Of a stretch of 32,068 nucleotides of DNA, positions 32,029 to 32,068 are shown one piece after another (the first letter of the stretch is position 1; each line of letters opens with the position of its first letter). The DNA comes from Omnitrophica WOR_2 bacterium RIFCSPHIGHO2_02_FULL_67_20 (GTDB lineage: Bacteria; Omnitrophota; Gorgyraeia; Aquiviventales; Aquiviventaceae): assembly GCA_001805695.1 (NCBI GenBank), contig MHGT01000007.1, positions 19,001-51,068 on the forward strand, given 5' to 3'. The notes under the pieces are model-generated. The model saw nothing but the letters and a program-made list of their open reading frames with translations. It had not been told where the DNA came from and did no database searches. The translations under genes were made by a program, and so were the position numbers.

Positions 32029-32068
32029 ATGGTAGTGACCCGCTCACTGCAGATGCTCACGGCAGTCG
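32029..32068 (+). CDS. Possible start of a further gene, cut by the window end
   Basis: ATG 32029 opens MVVTRSLQMLTAV and remains open to the last base, two bases after the 44-residue ORF. Thirteen codons are too few to identify anything. It is listed only because the tight spacing suggests an operon running out of the window. Confidence 0.25.
   Translation, partial: MVVTRSLQMLTAV

Overview
This is a 32 kb bacterial window, GC-rich (by eye about two-thirds G+C) up to roughly position 26.3 kb and clearly lower in GC and patchier after that. An LptF/LptG permease pair (lipopolysaccharide export) and a lipoprotein signal peptide point to a diderm, Gram-negative-type cell. The gene set (MetK, short-form AhcY, DUF255, DUF2934, DUF4139, YajQ, DUF378) and the many short-period intergenic repeats would fit a deep-branching environmental lineage such as Nitrospirota, NC10/Methylomirabilota or Omnitrophota. 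That placement is a guess. There are no rRNA or tRNA genes and no CRISPR array.

Layout. 1-3.1 kb, + strand: the 3' end of a sugar-nucleotide nucleotidyltransferase, then metK and ahcY (methyl cycle). 3.2-6.3 kb, - strand: comF, lptF, lptG. 6.4-17.2 kb, + strand: a DUF255 lipoprotein, a DUF2934 protein and a single-domain response regulator with overlapping ends; a DEAD-box helicase; a YchF-like protein with a degenerate nucleotide-binding loop; a secreted DUF4139 protein; yajQ; DUF378; a cupin with a long Arg/Gly-rich tail; and lipoamide dehydrogenase. 17.2-21.6 kb: an Rrf2 regulator followed by a complete sulfate ABC importer (binding protein, CysT, CysW, CysA). Matching palindromes overlap the start codons of the regulator and the binding protein. 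21.7-26.3 kb: a two-in-one ABC permease, its ATPase with a C-terminal AAA-associated domain, a membrane methyltransferase and an alpha/beta hydrolase.

26.3-32.1 kb looks like an accessory region. It holds a toxin-antitoxin locus whose toxin has lost its middle, an unrecognised membrane-anchored protein, and a block of tandem and inverted repeats. It continues with a B12-binding radical SAM gene overlapped on both sides by small membrane-protein genes, a miaB cut off after about 60 codons, a DUF4143 ATPase and a 44-residue ORF. Its start region repeats the arm of the inverted repeat 3.7 kb upstream.

The most striking unexplained signal is a set of seven intergenic arrays of degenerate 7-bp words. 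In six of them the words run in one sense and then in the complementary sense. Two arrays are exactly nine heptads (63 bp), and each locus uses its own word. A second class of 10-12 bp GCTGAT/ATCAGC-type words occupies three other gaps. Two genes (yajQ and lpdA) begin within a few bases of a heptad array and show no obvious Shine-Dalgarno sequence.
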